From Clostridia bacterium (GTDB lineage Bacteria > Bacillota > Clostridia > UBA1212): a stretch of 35,697 bases of DNA. Below the pieces are notes generated by a model, which saw nothing but the letters and a program-made list of their open reading frames with translations, was not told the origin of the DNA and searched no databases. Location of the stretch: assembly GCA_017444825.1 (NCBI GenBank), contig JAFSVU010000038.1:1-35697 (forward strand). The letters are read 5' to 3'. This document shows positions 6,304 to 15,598 of this stretch, piece by piece. A program made the translations under genes and the position numbers. Numbering within the stretch: position 1 is the stretch's first letter; each line of letters begins with the position of its first letter.

Positions 6304-7989
6304 TTGAAAAACTGCGAAAAGAGCTTTTTTGATAATAAAAAGATGGCAGATCTTAAGATCGTATACGGCAGCTCAGCCGACGATACGCTAAAAAATGCCG
6401 CTTTGAATCTTTCCCGATACGCAGGAAAAGCTTTTGACTGTGATATAAGCTGCATACCTGCCTCGGATATTCACGAGGAGCCCCATAATATCATTTTTGT
6501 TGGGAAAACGGACTTCGACACGGCCAGGGTAAAGGATGCCTGTAAGGGCCTCTACAACTGTGGTATCGCCATTGTGGCAGACGGAGACAACCTTTACCTT
6601 ACGGGTGAAAACGAGACCGGAGCCATGTACGCGGTCTACACCTTCCTTGAAGACTTCGTTGGCTGGCGCTTTTATTCGTCCAAATTTGAAACTCTTGTTC
6701 CTGATGCCGCAAAGGATCTTCCGCAAGACGCATGCATTACATATTCACCGAAGCTCTTTAACCGTGATACTTTCTGGTTTGACAGCTTTGACGTCGAATT
6801 TGCTTCCAAGCTTAAGCTTAACGGTGGTGTTACACGTTCGCGCAAAGGGTACGGAGCATTGGTTAAATATGCGGGACCATTTGTTCATACTCTTCCTGGC
6901 CTTGCCGGAACTCCGAGAGTGCCCGACGTTCAGCCATGTCTTACGGATCCTGAAGTTTACGAAAAAGTCCTTGGCAATGTGCGAAATCTCCTCAAAGAGA
7001 ACCCGGACGCTAAGATAATATCGGTTTCCCAGAACGATTCCCACGATTTCGGACTCGGGTGTCAATGCGATAAATGTAAAGCCATTGACGAGCGGGAAGG
7101 CACGCCAATGGGCTCGCTTCTAACTTTTGTCAACAGGATCGCAGACGATATCAAAGACGATTATCCCGACGTTTTCGTCGATACACTTGCTTACAGGTAT
7201 ACGAGGAAGGCTCCGAAGAGTATACGACCTCGCGACAACGTGATCATAAGGCTGTGCTCAATTGAGTGCTGCTTCTCCCATACCCTTGATTCCGACTGCC
7301 CCCGCAACGTCGCCTTCAGAAAGGACATTGAGGACTGGGCCAAGATCAGTAAGAACCTTTTTATCTGGGACTACACCACTGATTTCCTGTTTTACGTAAT
7401 ACCGTTCCCGAATCTTAAGGTGCTTTACGACAACGTCCGTTTCTTCGTTGACCATAACGTCATAGGCCTATTCGAGCAGGGAAACGGTCAGTCCCAGTCG
7501 GGTGAGTTTGGCGAGCTTCGGGCTTATATGCTGGCAAAGGTCATGTGGGATCCGGATATGCCAAGGGAGAAATTCGAAGAGTTAGTTGACGATTTCCTGA
7601 AGGGTTACTACGGCCCCGGCTGGAAATATGTTAAGGAGTATATCGATAAGGTCTGCGCTCTTTCCGGTGAGACTCATATGGGTATCTACGATTTTGTCCA
7701 GAATAACCTGAGTATTGAGAATAAGGACGAAGCATCCGTTATAGAGGAACTTGAGGGGCTCTGGAAAAAGGCTCTTGAAGCCTCTGATGAGCTCCATTAC
7801 GAAAACGTTGAAAAGTCGTCCCTGCAGATATATTACACTAAACTTCTGAGACTTTGGCATAAAGATACATCGCCAATGGAACTCAAAGACATGTACAGCA
7901 AGTTGAAAAAATACAATATCACCCATTTCAGAGAAGGCGTTAAGCTTCCGGTTGAACCGGATTTTAACAAGCCTTTAGCTGAATGGTGA
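6304..7989 (+). CDS. DUF4838 domain-containing protein (putative glycoside-active)
   Basis: 561 aa, beginning with TTG. The strong AAAGGAG about 9 bases upstream fits this start, and the first in-frame ATG (6343) has no such site. The N-terminal half has the family's NIIFVGKTDF and GENETGAMYAVYTFLEDFVG segments, a fold like the N-terminus of alpha-glucuronidases. The DUF4838 core follows with ISVSQND near 237-243, CQCDKC at about 253-258, and FVNRIADDI. No signal peptide is seen, so it is probably cytoplasmic. Family members are generally found near carbohydrate-degradation genes and are suspected glycosidases, but the reaction is unproven. It is followed 16 bp later by a peptidase gene with its own Shine-Dalgarno site. 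Confidence 0.8.
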   Translation: MKNCEKSFFDNKKMADLKIVYGSSADDTLKNAALNLSRYAGKAFDCDISCIPASDIHEEPHNIIFVGKTDFDTARVKDACKGLYNCGIAIVADGDNLYLTGENETGAMYAVYTFLEDFVGWRFYSSKFETLVPDAAKDLPQDACITYSPKLFNRDTFWFDSFDVEFASKLKLNGGVTRSRKGYGALVKYAGPFVHTLPGLAGTPRVPDVQPCLTDPEVYEKVLGNVRNLLKENPDAKIISVSQNDSHDFGLGCQCDKCKAIDEREGTPMGSLLTFVNRIADDIKDDYPDVFVDTLAYRYTRKAPKSIRPRDNVIIRLCSIECCFSHTLDSDCPRNVAFRKDIEDWAKISKNLFIWDYTTDFLFYVIPFPNLKVLYDNVRFFVDHNVIGLFEQGNGQSQSGEFGELRAYMLAKVMWDPDMPREKFEELVDDFLKGYYGPGWKYVKEYIDKVCALSGETHMGIYDFVQNNLSIENKDEASVIEELEGLWKKALEASDELHYENVEKSSLQIYYTKLLRLWHKDTSPMELKDMYSKLKKYNITHFREGVKLPVEPDFNKPLAEW

Positions 7990-8005
7990 TAAGCAGGAGA
8001 TAACT

Positions 8006-9043
8006 ATGGCCGAATTTGATGAGAAATACTGTCTTGATATGTTTAAGCAGCTTGTGGATATCGACAGCACTACGGGACAGTTTGAGAAGATCCAGGAAAA
8101 AATATGTGGGATATCGCGAGACATTGGTTATGATTACACTGTGACCCATAAAGGCGGCGTTATTGTTGACCTTGGCGGGGAGGGCGATCCGCTGCTTGTG
8201 TCTGCTCACCTTGACGATATAGGACTTATGGTCAGACATATCAACAGCGACGGCACGCTTAACGTTTGTCCTGTGGGCGGGCTTTATCCTTTTTACTGCG
8301 TCACCGAAAACGTGCGGATCGAGACAAGAGACGGAAAGATCTATACCGGGTCCATCTGCAGGATACCGAACTCCATTCACGTCACCGAAGAGGAGCTTAG
8401 AACGGCGCTTCCAGATTTCCGCACAAACGTATGCGTGGTGCTGGACGAGAATGTTAAAACCGCCGAGGATGTGAAAAAGCTGGGAATCGATACCGGCGAC
8501 ATGATCGCACTTGACCCGAGATTCCGGGTGGAGAACGGATATATCAAGTCCAGGTTTGTGGATGACAAGGCGGCCTGCGCTATCCTTATCACTGTTATGA
8601 AGCAGATGAAGGATCTTGGGTTTGTTCCTTCACGCAAGATATATTTCTATTTTGCTATGTACGAGGAGATCGGCCACGGTACTGTATACATGCCTTCAGA
8701 CGTCAAGGACTATATCGCCGTGGATATTGCGCCGACCGGGCCCGACCAGAATTCAGATGAGAGAAAAGTCACCATATTTGCCAAGGATTCAAGGTACCCC
8801 TATCACTGGACACTGACCAATGAGATCCGCGACGTTGCGATAAAAGCCGGTGTCGATTATGTGATGGATATATTTACGCCTCATTACGGCACGGATGGTG
8901 ATGCCAGTGTTGCCGCAGGGTATGATATAAGGCACGGAGCAATTGGGTTTGGCACGCTTAACAGTCACGGGTATGAGAGGACACACGTTGAGGGGCTGAG
9001 GAATACTTTTAAGCTTTTGTGGGCTATACTAAGTAATAGGTAA
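8006..9043 (+). CDS. M42 family metallopeptidase (FrvX/PepA-like glutamyl aminopeptidase)
   Basis: 345 aa with AGGAG before ATG. The dinuclear-zinc ligand pattern is complete: SAHLDDIG (His68 and Asp70), SRFVDDKA (bridging Asp near 186), YEEIGHG (catalytic and metal Glu near 219-220), a metal Asp in HYGTDGDAS or nearby, and the last His in ERTHVEGL near 327. The region between His68 and the bridging Asp matches the inserted beta domain usual in M42 enzymes. It is expected to be a cytoplasmic aminopeptidase that trims short peptides. The last codons (AGT AAT AGG TAA, Ser-Asn-Arg-stop) lie inside the heptamer repeat that follows, so the repeat supplies the C-terminus and stop. Confidence 0.87.
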   Translation: MAEFDEKYCLDMFKQLVDIDSTTGQFEKIQEKICGISRDIGYDYTVTHKGGVIVDLGGEGDPLLVSAHLDDIGLMVRHINSDGTLNVCPVGGLYPFYCVTENVRIETRDGKIYTGSICRIPNSIHVTEEELRTALPDFRTNVCVVLDENVKTAEDVKKLGIDTGDMIALDPRFRVENGYIKSRFVDDKAACAILITVMKQMKDLGFVPSRKIYFYFAMYEEIGHGTVYMPSDVKDYIAVDIAPTGPDQNSDERKVTIFAKDSRYPYHWTLTNEIRDVAIKAGVDYVMDIFTPHYGTDGDASVAAGYDIRHGAIGFGTLNSHGYERTHVEGLRNTFKLLWAILSNR

Positions 9044-9084
9044 TAGGTAAAAGGTAAAAGGTAACAGGTAAAAAGTAAAAGGTC
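9032..9084 (+). repeat. Heptamer dispersed repeat, locus 2 (no cap)
   Basis: Eight units in exact 7-bp register: AGTAATA, GGTAATA, GGTAAAA twice, GGTAACA, GGTAAAA, AGTAAAA, GGTCACT. The first units overlap the end of the M42 peptidase gene and contain its stop codon. The repeat ends 23 bp before the lipoprotein gene. No GTGCCG cap is present here. Confidence 0.9.
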
Positions 9085-9107
9085 ACTGCGTGATGTAGGT
9101 TGAAATT

Positions 9108-11231
9108 ATGAAAAGTAGTATTTTGAAAAATATGATAGGTTTGGCGGTATTGTTTATTTTGGCGCTTATTGCGGCTGCGTGTGCATTTACGCCGCCGGAT
9201 GTTAAACCTGAGCCAACTGCTTCCGGTGATATGTCGGACAAAGATACGCCAATGCCTTCGGAAGATGTCGAAACTGTTGTGCCTGATCCGACGCCAGACG
9301 TCACAGAAACAGAGCTTTTGACGCCTGAAATTACCGGGAAAGTTACCTCAACTCCTGATGTGACAGCTACTGAAGCACCCACAGATACCGTTTCCGAAAC
9401 TCCTTTTGAGACTCCTACAGATACTCCGACCGCTTCGCCGTCTACGCCCACGCCAACTCCGGTGCCTGAGAAAGAAGACAACGAGACAAGGTCCGGCGTT
9501 AAGTATACGGTCTCCGGAGGCACGAACAACGGAGGCGGGGTCTATTCAATAAATCAGGGCTTTAAAATATCCTTTGAAGATAATGCTTTTAAACAATCAT
9601 TCAACAGGTTCGTATTTAATTACACGTCTTCTGCTCCTCTAAAGATCACAGTTTCATACAAGTCTTCCGGCAAAACTGTTACCGACAGTTTTTTCCTTGA
9701 TAAAGGTGAAAACATGGTTTTCCGCGGTCTTGTGTCGTCATATTTGAATTCGGGGAAGGGCGCCGGCATTGGTTATGTTGAGGTCAGCACCTGCGAGAAG
9801 AAAAACGCCACGTTCAGACTGATGGATCTTACCACCGAAAACATTGCAGTTTACAACAGCACAACGTACTACCTTGAAAATTCGCGGTATAAGCTGGGGA
9901 TCAAGCTCAGCTGGGGCGGCGGTATAAACTATATAGAGGACAAGACTGCTTCTGTTTCCGGTATAACCAATCTCATCAATCAGGCGGACACAGGGCGCCT
10001 CATTCAGCAATCCTACTATGGGACGGCAGGCAACAGTGAATATACTCCGGGCGATTTTAACGGATCACGCTGGACTTACAACCCTGTGCAGGGCGGTGAT
10101 AAGTACGGCAATGCCAGCAGGCTCATCGACGTCGAGATCACTTCTAACTCAGTCTATATCAAGGCACAGCCTCAGGACTGGTCTTTAAACGGTCAAATAA
10201 CGCCAAGTTACATGGAAAACACGTACACGTTAAACGGTGACGTTATCCGGGTGGACAACCGTTTTACCGATTACTCCGGCTGGACTCACAGATATTCGTC
10301 TCAGGAACTCCCGGCTTTTTACACTATAAGTTACCTTGATACGTTTACTTTTTATAATGGCATAGACTCCTGGAACGACGGGAAGCTTGCCGTTAAGCCT
10401 GACCTCAATTTCTGGGGCGATCCGGCCTACTCCGCTTCCTGCACTTTCCCTGTAAAAGTCGACAACACCGAGACCTGGTGCGCCTGGTATAACAGGAGCG
10501 CGGATTATGGCATTGGTTTGTATGTGCCTAATATCGACTGTCTTTATGCAGGCAGGTTCTCCTACAACGGGTCCAAGGATCCTTACAACGGCGCAACCAA
10601 CTACGTGGCACCGCTCAACACCATCTGCATAGTCTCTTTCACGCCAATCGAGTACAGCTACCTTATCACGACAGGCAACGTGTCAACTATCAGGAGCACT
10701 TTTAAAGCCAACAGGAATTTTGCCACCAATGATTCTCTCCATAGGAACTATCAGTCATCCCGTGTCCCGTACTTTGGCCTTGAGGAACTGAATTTCAGCG
10801 ATTCAAAATACATGGCAGCCATAGGTCATCCATACAACACGGCAGTATCCTATAATGATTCGAAAAAAGCTCTTGAACTTAAGGTTTCAAACGCCTTCGA
10901 TCCATCGGTCATGATCTTATACGCCAATGCTCCGGAACCCATGTACGCCAATGACTACGGCACGTTAACGATTGAGTACATGATACCCGTGACCAATTCA
11001 ATGAAGTCCTACGAGTGCGATCTGTTTATCTGTACCGGTTCCGTGACCGAGCCTTCCGGAGATGCAAGACACCGGGTGACACTTGTTTGTGATGGGTCAT
11101 ACCATACAGTGACTGTTAACCTTAAATCGCTGAGCTTCTGGAATGGGGAGATACATAAGATCAGGTTTGATTACTTTGATCAATGCGGGAATAATGACGT
11201 TATTTATGTTAAATCTATTAACCTTAACTGA
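9108..11231 (+). CDS. Large secreted lipoprotein with Thr/Pro linker and beta-rich domain
   Basis: 707 aa. The N-terminus is a lipoprotein signal peptide: basic start, hydrophobic core, and a lipobox-like IAAAC with Cys25. Residues about 26-125 are a Thr/Pro/Glu-rich linker with TPTP-type repeats, suited to spanning the cell wall. The rest (about 130-707) is rich in aromatic and Asn/Gly residues, for example LSWGGGINYIEDK and IQQSYYGT. It resembles beta-sandwich carbohydrate-active proteins of the galactose-mutarotase-like type, and its last 150 residues look like a carbohydrate-binding module. I do not recognise a named family or catalytic residues. It is probably surface-exposed and glycan-binding or glycan-processing. 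The gene follows a heptamer repeat and has only a weak Shine-Dalgarno site. Confidence 0.7.
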   Translation: MKSSILKNMIGLAVLFILALIAAACAFTPPDVKPEPTASGDMSDKDTPMPSEDVETVVPDPTPDVTETELLTPEITGKVTSTPDVTATEAPTDTVSETPFETPTDTPTASPSTPTPTPVPEKEDNETRSGVKYTVSGGTNNGGGVYSINQGFKISFEDNAFKQSFNRFVFNYTSSAPLKITVSYKSSGKTVTDSFFLDKGENMVFRGLVSSYLNSGKGAGIGYVEVSTCEKKNATFRLMDLTTENIAVYNSTTYYLENSRYKLGIKLSWGGGINYIEDKTASVSGITNLINQADTGRLIQQSYYGTAGNSEYTPGDFNGSRWTYNPVQGGDKYGNASRLIDVEITSNSVYIKAQPQDWSLNGQITPSYMENTYTLNGDVIRVDNRFTDYSGWTHRYSSQELPAFYTISYLDTFTFYNGIDSWNDGKLAVKPDLNFWGDPAYSASCTFPVKVDNTETWCAWYNRSADYGIGLYVPNIDCLYAGRFSYNGSKDPYNGATNYVAPLNTICIVSFTPIEYSYLITTGNVSTIRSTFKANRNFATNDSLHRNYQSSRVPYFGLEELNFSDSKYMAAIGHPYNTAVSYNDSKKALELKVSNAFDPSVMILYANAPEPMYANDYGTLTIEYMIPVTNSMKSYECDLFICTGSVTEPSGDARHRVTLVCDGSYHTVTVNLKSLSFWNGEIHKIRFDYFDQCGNNDVIYVKSINLN

Positions 11232-11241
11232 AATCCTCAAC

Positions 11242-11270
11242 TTGTTTAAAATATTATAATATATTATAAT
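11242..11270 (+). promoter_or_regulatory. Candidate promoter before the CNNM/CorC-type gene
   Basis: TTGTTT (11242-11247), a 17-bp spacer and TATAAT (11265-11270), in a very AT-rich stretch where a second overlapping TATAAT lies upstream. The gene starts 87 bp later. Confidence 0.5.
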
Positions 11271-11356
11271 ATTAATATCTTTGCCGGTTAGCAAAACGAT
11301 GCAAAGTGTTTAACTAAGCCCATTGGCGTTTTGAAAGGAAATGATATTCCAACATT

Positions 11357-12697
11357 ATGGACGTACCTTTACGACTGCTGCTGCTCATATTTTTAACACT
11401 CGCAAATGCTTTTTTTGCTGCAGCCGAAATCGCGCTTCTTCAGATCAATGAAGCAAAATATAAAAAGCTGGCGGAGGAGGGCGACAAAAAAGCCCGCAAA
11501 ATAATAAAACTGATTTCAAATTCCGCGGCTCTACTCTCCAATATTCAGGTGGGAGTGACGTTGTCAGGTTTTCTTGCATCTGCTTTTGCGGCAGATTCCT
11601 TTGCCGAGGAAATTACAAAGCTTGTGATCTCCGGCATCCCGAGCGTGAACGAAAAATTCATTAAAACACTTTCCATCATAGTTATAACGATCGTGCTTTC
11701 TTATTTCACTTTAGTCTTTGGCGAGCTGGTGCCAAAGAGGTTGGCTATGAAAAAGAGCGATAAGATCGCAAGAGGTTCCGTCGGAATACTCTCGGTTACA
11801 GGGGTAATTTTCCTGCCCTTTATTAAACTCCTTTCAGGTTCAGTAAATCTTATCCTCAGGATCATGCGGATCGACCCCAATGAAAGAGACGACAACATCA
11901 CCGAGGAAGAGATCAAACTTATGGTTAATGAAGGCCAGGAGCAGGGGACCATTGACGACGATGAGAGCGAGCTTATAAACAACGTGTTTGAGTTCGACGA
12001 TACGACCTGCGGCGATATTATGATCCACAGGACTGAGGTGGTGGCGGTTCCGAAAAACGTTTCTTTTGACGAACTGATCAAGATAGCTTCGGAGGAACGG
12101 TATTCAAGGATCCCGGTGTATGACGAGTCGATAGATGATATCATTGGTTTGATCCACATAAAGAGCCTTCTCGGGGTTACTGCCGAAACTTTTGATCTCG
12201 ATTCGATGCTGCTTCCCATCGTGAACGTGTTCGAGTCCACCAAGATCGATGATGCTTTGGACGAGCTTAAGAAAAACCAATGCCATATGGCTGTGGTCGT
12301 TGACGAATTTGGCGGCACGGGCGGTATCATCACCATGGAGGATATTCTGGAGGAACTGGTTGGTTCCATCAAGGACGAATACGACGCCCAGGAGGAGAGC
12401 ACGGAAGACCTTGTGAAGAAGATATCCGACACCGAATACATTATCGCGGGACACGCGGAGCTTGACGCTATAAACGAAGAATTCGGCCTCGATATTGAGA
12501 GCGAGGAGTTCAATACCGTAAGCGGTTTTGCGGTGGATATGCTGGAAAAGATTCCTGAGGAGGGCACACATCCTGAGTTTTTCTACAAGAATATGAAGTT
12601 TACGGTGCTTGAAAGCAATAAAAAACTGATCACGAGCTTAAAGCTTGAGATACTTCCCGAAAAGCAAGAGGGCGACGAAGATAATGAAGATGAATAA
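11357..12697 (+). CDS. CNNM/CorC (hemolysin C-like) transporter-associated protein
   Basis: 446 aa. Residues about 1-190 form a DUF21/CNNM transmembrane domain: a first helix with FLTLANAFFAAAEIALL, then SNIQVGVTLSGFLASAF and LVFGELVPKRLA. Residues about 205-330 are a CBS pair (IMIHRTEVVAV, YSRIPVYDESIDDIIGLIHI, then VVVDEFGGTGGIITMEDILE). Residues about 350-430 are a CorC/HlyC domain. All three modules occur at normal length. The family is linked to Mg2+/Co2+ efflux or homeostasis. The older 'hemolysin' name should not be taken literally. Its last 14 bases overlap the next gene. The Shine-Dalgarno is weak (AAAGGA, distant), so a nearby alternative start cannot be excluded. Confidence 0.9.
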   Translation: MDVPLRLLLLIFLTLANAFFAAAEIALLQINEAKYKKLAEEGDKKARKIIKLISNSAALLSNIQVGVTLSGFLASAFAADSFAEEITKLVISGIPSVNEKFIKTLSIIVITIVLSYFTLVFGELVPKRLAMKKSDKIARGSVGILSVTGVIFLPFIKLLSGSVNLILRIMRIDPNERDDNITEEEIKLMVNEGQEQGTIDDDESELINNVFEFDDTTCGDIMIHRTEVVAVPKNVSFDELIKIASEERYSRIPVYDESIDDIIGLIHIKSLLGVTAETFDLDSMLLPIVNVFESTKIDDALDELKKNQCHMAVVVDEFGGTGGIITMEDILEELVGSIKDEYDAQEESTEDLVKKISDTEYIIAGHAELDAINEEFGLDIESEEFNTVSGFAVDMLEKIPEEGTHPEFFYKNMKFTVLESNKKLITSLKLEILPEKQEGDEDNEDE

Positions 12698-14510
12698 AAC
12701 TTCTTCCCGAATATTTGCGAAAGCCGGCGCTTTGATCATTGCGCTGGTTCTTTTGGTTTCATTGACAGGCTGCTATAACTCAAGCTATTACATCAAATTT
12801 AAAAGTGGAGATATCGTTTTTGGTTCCATTGATTATAAGGAGCCTAACTATCCGAGATTTATCCAGCTCATGGATTCTCTCAAGACCTGTTACGGCAGCT
12901 TTAGTAAAGCATTTTCGGTCAACAAGATATTCACCGAAGCTTACGACATCATGATGGATATCGTTTCTCTTGAGGCATATACTGACATTCTGACTAAGCA
13001 GAACGTGAACGATACTTTTTCCGCAAAGCTCCACGACACGCTGAAGACCCAGGCTGACAACGCCAAGGACCTGATGTGGGAGGCTGCGGACATACTGAAG
13101 ACCGACGTTTCCGGCTGGATGCTAAGGTTATCCACTGACCTTGAAAAATTCTGCAAAAGGTCCGGCGGCGTATACTCTGAGCACCATATCGATGAGGTAC
13201 TCGATATTGAAAAGCAGGAGAAGGACCTTGTAAGTCAATATCATACGCTATCGGAAAAAGAATATTACGTGGATGGAAGTCTCTATAATTACGAAAGTCC
13301 CGTCCCATCGAGTGCAATGCTGTTTTCCGAAACCGAGGATGGCGAAGAGATCTGGCTTGTAAACGAGGATATTGCCGATCGGTATTACTATGCCGGCTAC
13401 CTTACGCCTTCAGAATATATAAGGATAATTAATGACATATACGCCAATGCCTCAAAAGACTATGCAGATATCCTTTCGGAGCTTGTTTCTTTAAGAAAAA
13501 GAGCCTCATATGTGGCCGGCTTTAACAGCTACAGTGATTATTCTTTTATTAGAAAATTTGCCCGTGACTACACACCATCAGATATACAAAATCTTTCTGA
13601 TGCAACGTTAAGCAAGGCTCTCGAAACAAACGTCTCCGCCGCGGAGCTCATTGATCAGCATGAAGTGGCCAAAGCTGATGAGATCGCAAGAGAGATGTAC
13701 TCGAACGATCTTATCTCAAGCGTAACGCCTCTTCTTGAGGCAATCGATCTCGATACTTATATCGTTATTTTAAGGGACCTCACCCATGAGAAGGCTTATG
13801 ATTACAGGTACTATCCTTCAAAAAAGAGCGGCTCGTTTACCACTCTTATCCCTTATTACGATATACCTTTTATCTACATTCAGCCTCAGGAGAACGCCAC
13901 CTGGTCCGATCTCAACACATTCTTCCATGAGTTCGGTCACTATCTGCTGCTCTACAACTATCCTGAGAACGGCTATCTTAACGACCGCGATACTTCCGAG
14001 ACCGCATCGCTGTCCTTTGAGCTTATGACCACCAGGCTTTACGGTATCCTATTCGACAATGCCGAGACCTGCCAGGCTCTTTACCACAGCACCATAGCGG
14101 AGATATCCGGTTCCATCGTGAGAAGCTATTTCATAAACGAGTTTGAAAACAGGCTCTTTGCGGAGAAAAGTCTTGACCGGGAAAAGATAAATGATATTTA
14201 CTATCAGCTTCTCCTGGACTACGGAATGATCGAGGACGATCCGGACCTTAAGGAGTATTACGGAAGCCAATGGATATATCTTGACGAAATATTCGAGAGC
14301 TCTTATTCCTCAATAAGTGACTGCGTTGCTGCGGTCGCGGCCATTGGCGTGTTCTTCTCCGATGATCCTCTTCAGACCTTCAATAAATTCATCGCCAATG
14401 CCGAAAGCATGACTCTTCGTGAAAACTGCGCCGCCTGCGTCATCCCGGATCCACTCGATCCAGCGGAGGTCTTAAAGCTTCTTGATAAACTGAACGATAC
14501 TTTAAATTAA
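12684..14510 (+). CDS. M3-like metallopeptidase lipoprotein
   Basis: 608 aa from ATG 12684, preceded by GAGGG at a suitable distance. An ATG two codons later (12690) is an alternative. The signal peptide ends in a good lipobox (VSLTGC). The catalytic zinc site is FFHEFGHYLL near residue 415, with a third ligand probably in ETASLSFELM about 25 residues later, as in thimet oligopeptidase/PepF-type M3 enzymes. The helical N-terminal half fits the M3 fold. The location is unusual, because most PepF enzymes are cytoplasmic while this one should be tethered outside the membrane. It probably cleaves extracellular oligopeptides. It overlaps the CNNM gene by 14 bp and is followed 14 bp later by era. 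Confidence 0.82.
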   Translation: MKMNKTSSRIFAKAGALIIALVLLVSLTGCYNSSYYIKFKSGDIVFGSIDYKEPNYPRFIQLMDSLKTCYGSFSKAFSVNKIFTEAYDIMMDIVSLEAYTDILTKQNVNDTFSAKLHDTLKTQADNAKDLMWEAADILKTDVSGWMLRLSTDLEKFCKRSGGVYSEHHIDEVLDIEKQEKDLVSQYHTLSEKEYYVDGSLYNYESPVPSSAMLFSETEDGEEIWLVNEDIADRYYYAGYLTPSEYIRIINDIYANASKDYADILSELVSLRKRASYVAGFNSYSDYSFIRKFARDYTPSDIQNLSDATLSKALETNVSAAELIDQHEVAKADEIAREMYSNDLISSVTPLLEAIDLDTYIVILRDLTHEKAYDYRYYPSKKSGSFTTLIPYYDIPFIYIQPQENATWSDLNTFFHEFGHYLLLYNYPENGYLNDRDTSETASLSFELMTTRLYGILFDNAETCQALYHSTIAEISGSIVRSYFINEFENRLFAEKSLDREKINDIYYQLLLDYGMIEDDPDLKEYYGSQWIYLDEIFESSYSSISDCVAAVAAIGVFFSDDPLQTFNKFIANAESMTLRENCAACVIPDPLDPAEVLKLLDKLNDTLN

Positions 14511-14524
14511 GACAGGACTAAAAT

Positions 14525-15436
14525 ATGGACAAACATTTCAAATCAGGCTTTGTTACGGTTACGGGCAGGCCCAATGCCGGAAAATCTACGCTTATCAATG
14601 CTCTTACGGGTGAACATATTGCCATCACTTCGCCGAAGCCTCAGACCACGAGGAAAAATCAATTGGCGATACTCACCACGGGCAGCTATCAGATTGTATT
14701 TGTGGACACTCCGGGACTTCATGCTCCGAAGACTAAACTTGGCGAGTTTATGGTCAAGAGTATCGACAATGCGATCGATTCCGGAGAAATAATCCTGTAC
14801 CTTTATGACTCCACCGACGCTAATATTTCAGAAGCTGCCAGGAGTTTCTGCAAAAAGCTTTCTGAGATAAAGTATGCAAAAAAGATTCTTGTTCTGACAA
14901 AGATCGACCTTATTGAAAAAGATAAACTGCTTCCCATTATTTCCGAACTTACAGGCCTTTGTGATTTCGAAGCCGTTGTGCCCCTGTCATCTGTTAAAAG
15001 GGACGGAACGGGGATACTCGTAAGTGAGATCGTAAAGCTTTTACCGGAGGGACCGGCTTATTATGATGAGGATATATCTACCACCTCTTCGGTGAGGGAT
15101 ATGGCCGCTGAGATCATCAGGGAAAAAGTTCTTTATTTCACCAATGACGAAGTGCCTCACGGCGTGGGTGTTGAGATCATTGCTTTCAAAGAGCCGAATA
15201 AACGGGGAATTGCCACCACCATCGAGGCCACCATACTTTGCGAAAAGGAATCCCATAAAGGCATATTGATCGGTAAGGACGGCGCTATGCTTAAGAAGAT
15301 TGGATCTGCCGCAAGACATGATATTGAAAATATTGTGGGCGGCAAAGTAAATTTGAAGCTTTGGGTCAAGGTGAAGGATGACTGGCGGAACTCGAAGCAT
15401 ATGCTGAAGGAGTTGGGGTATAAAGAAGAGAAATGA
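14525..15436 (+). CDS. era: GTPase Era
   Basis: 303 aa, full length. The G domain has GRPNAGKST (P-loop, residues 13-21), the switch I segment PQTTRKNQ, VDTPGLHAPKTKLGEFM (G3) and LTKIDLI (G4). The C-terminal KH domain carries GILIGKDGAMLKKIG and LKLWVKVKDDWR. Era binds the 3' end of 16S rRNA and checks late 30S assembly. AGGACT precedes the ATG. The gene ends TGA at 15434-15436 and is followed at once by a 160-bp heptamer/cap repeat, and then by recO. The era-recO order is common in Firmicutes. Confidence 0.97.
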   Translation: MDKHFKSGFVTVTGRPNAGKSTLINALTGEHIAITSPKPQTTRKNQLAILTTGSYQIVFVDTPGLHAPKTKLGEFMVKSIDNAIDSGEIILYLYDSTDANISEAARSFCKKLSEIKYAKKILVLTKIDLIEKDKLLPIISELTGLCDFEAVVPLSSVKRDGTGILVSEIVKLLPEGPAYYDEDISTTSSVRDMAAEIIREKVLYFTNDEVPHGVGVEIIAFKEPNKRGIATTIEATILCEKESHKGILIGKDGAMLKKIGSAARHDIENIVGGKVNLKLWVKVKDDWRNSKHMLKELGYKEEK

Positions 15437-15598
15437 GTTCAAGCGGTGCCGGACAAAGTAATAAGTAAGAAGTAAAAGGTAAGAAGTGCGCGAGCGGTGC
15501 CGGACAAGGTAATAAGTAATAGGTAAAAGGTAATAGGTAAAAAGTAATAGGTAATAGGTAAAAGGTAATAGGTTTTAGGTAAAAATAGGTAAAAAAGT
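15437..15598 (+). repeat. Heptamer/cap dispersed repeat, locus 3 (longest, two caps)
   Basis: It starts one base after the era stop with cap GTTCAAGCGGTGCCGGACAA and four heptamers. A second cap, GAGCGGTGCCGGACAA (15493-15508), follows, then about a dozen RGTAAWA heptamers in nearly perfect 7-bp register. One unit is degenerate (GGTTTTA) and there are small slips near the end. It runs straight into the recO start ATG at 15599. Because 7 is not a multiple of 3, successive units put TAA into all three frames. Confidence 0.93.

Noticed and set aside
7081-7092. RCCAATG excess as pure codon-pair bias (Ala-Asn, Ile-Gly)
   Set aside because: Most copies do fit these pairs, but others read Pro-Met (7860s, 9250s), Leu in Thr-Leu-Ala or Ala-Leu-Val, or lie between genes. 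Codon bias may contribute but does not fully explain it.
11701-12567. Long minus-strand open frame (288 codons) opposite the CNNM/CorC gene
   Set aside because: It is Ser-rich shadow sequence without motifs. The plus frame has all expected DUF21, CBS and CorC signatures.
15437-15598. Heptamer array as a CRISPR array
   Set aside because: The unit is 7 bp, there are no unique spacers of 25-40 bp and no cas genes are present.
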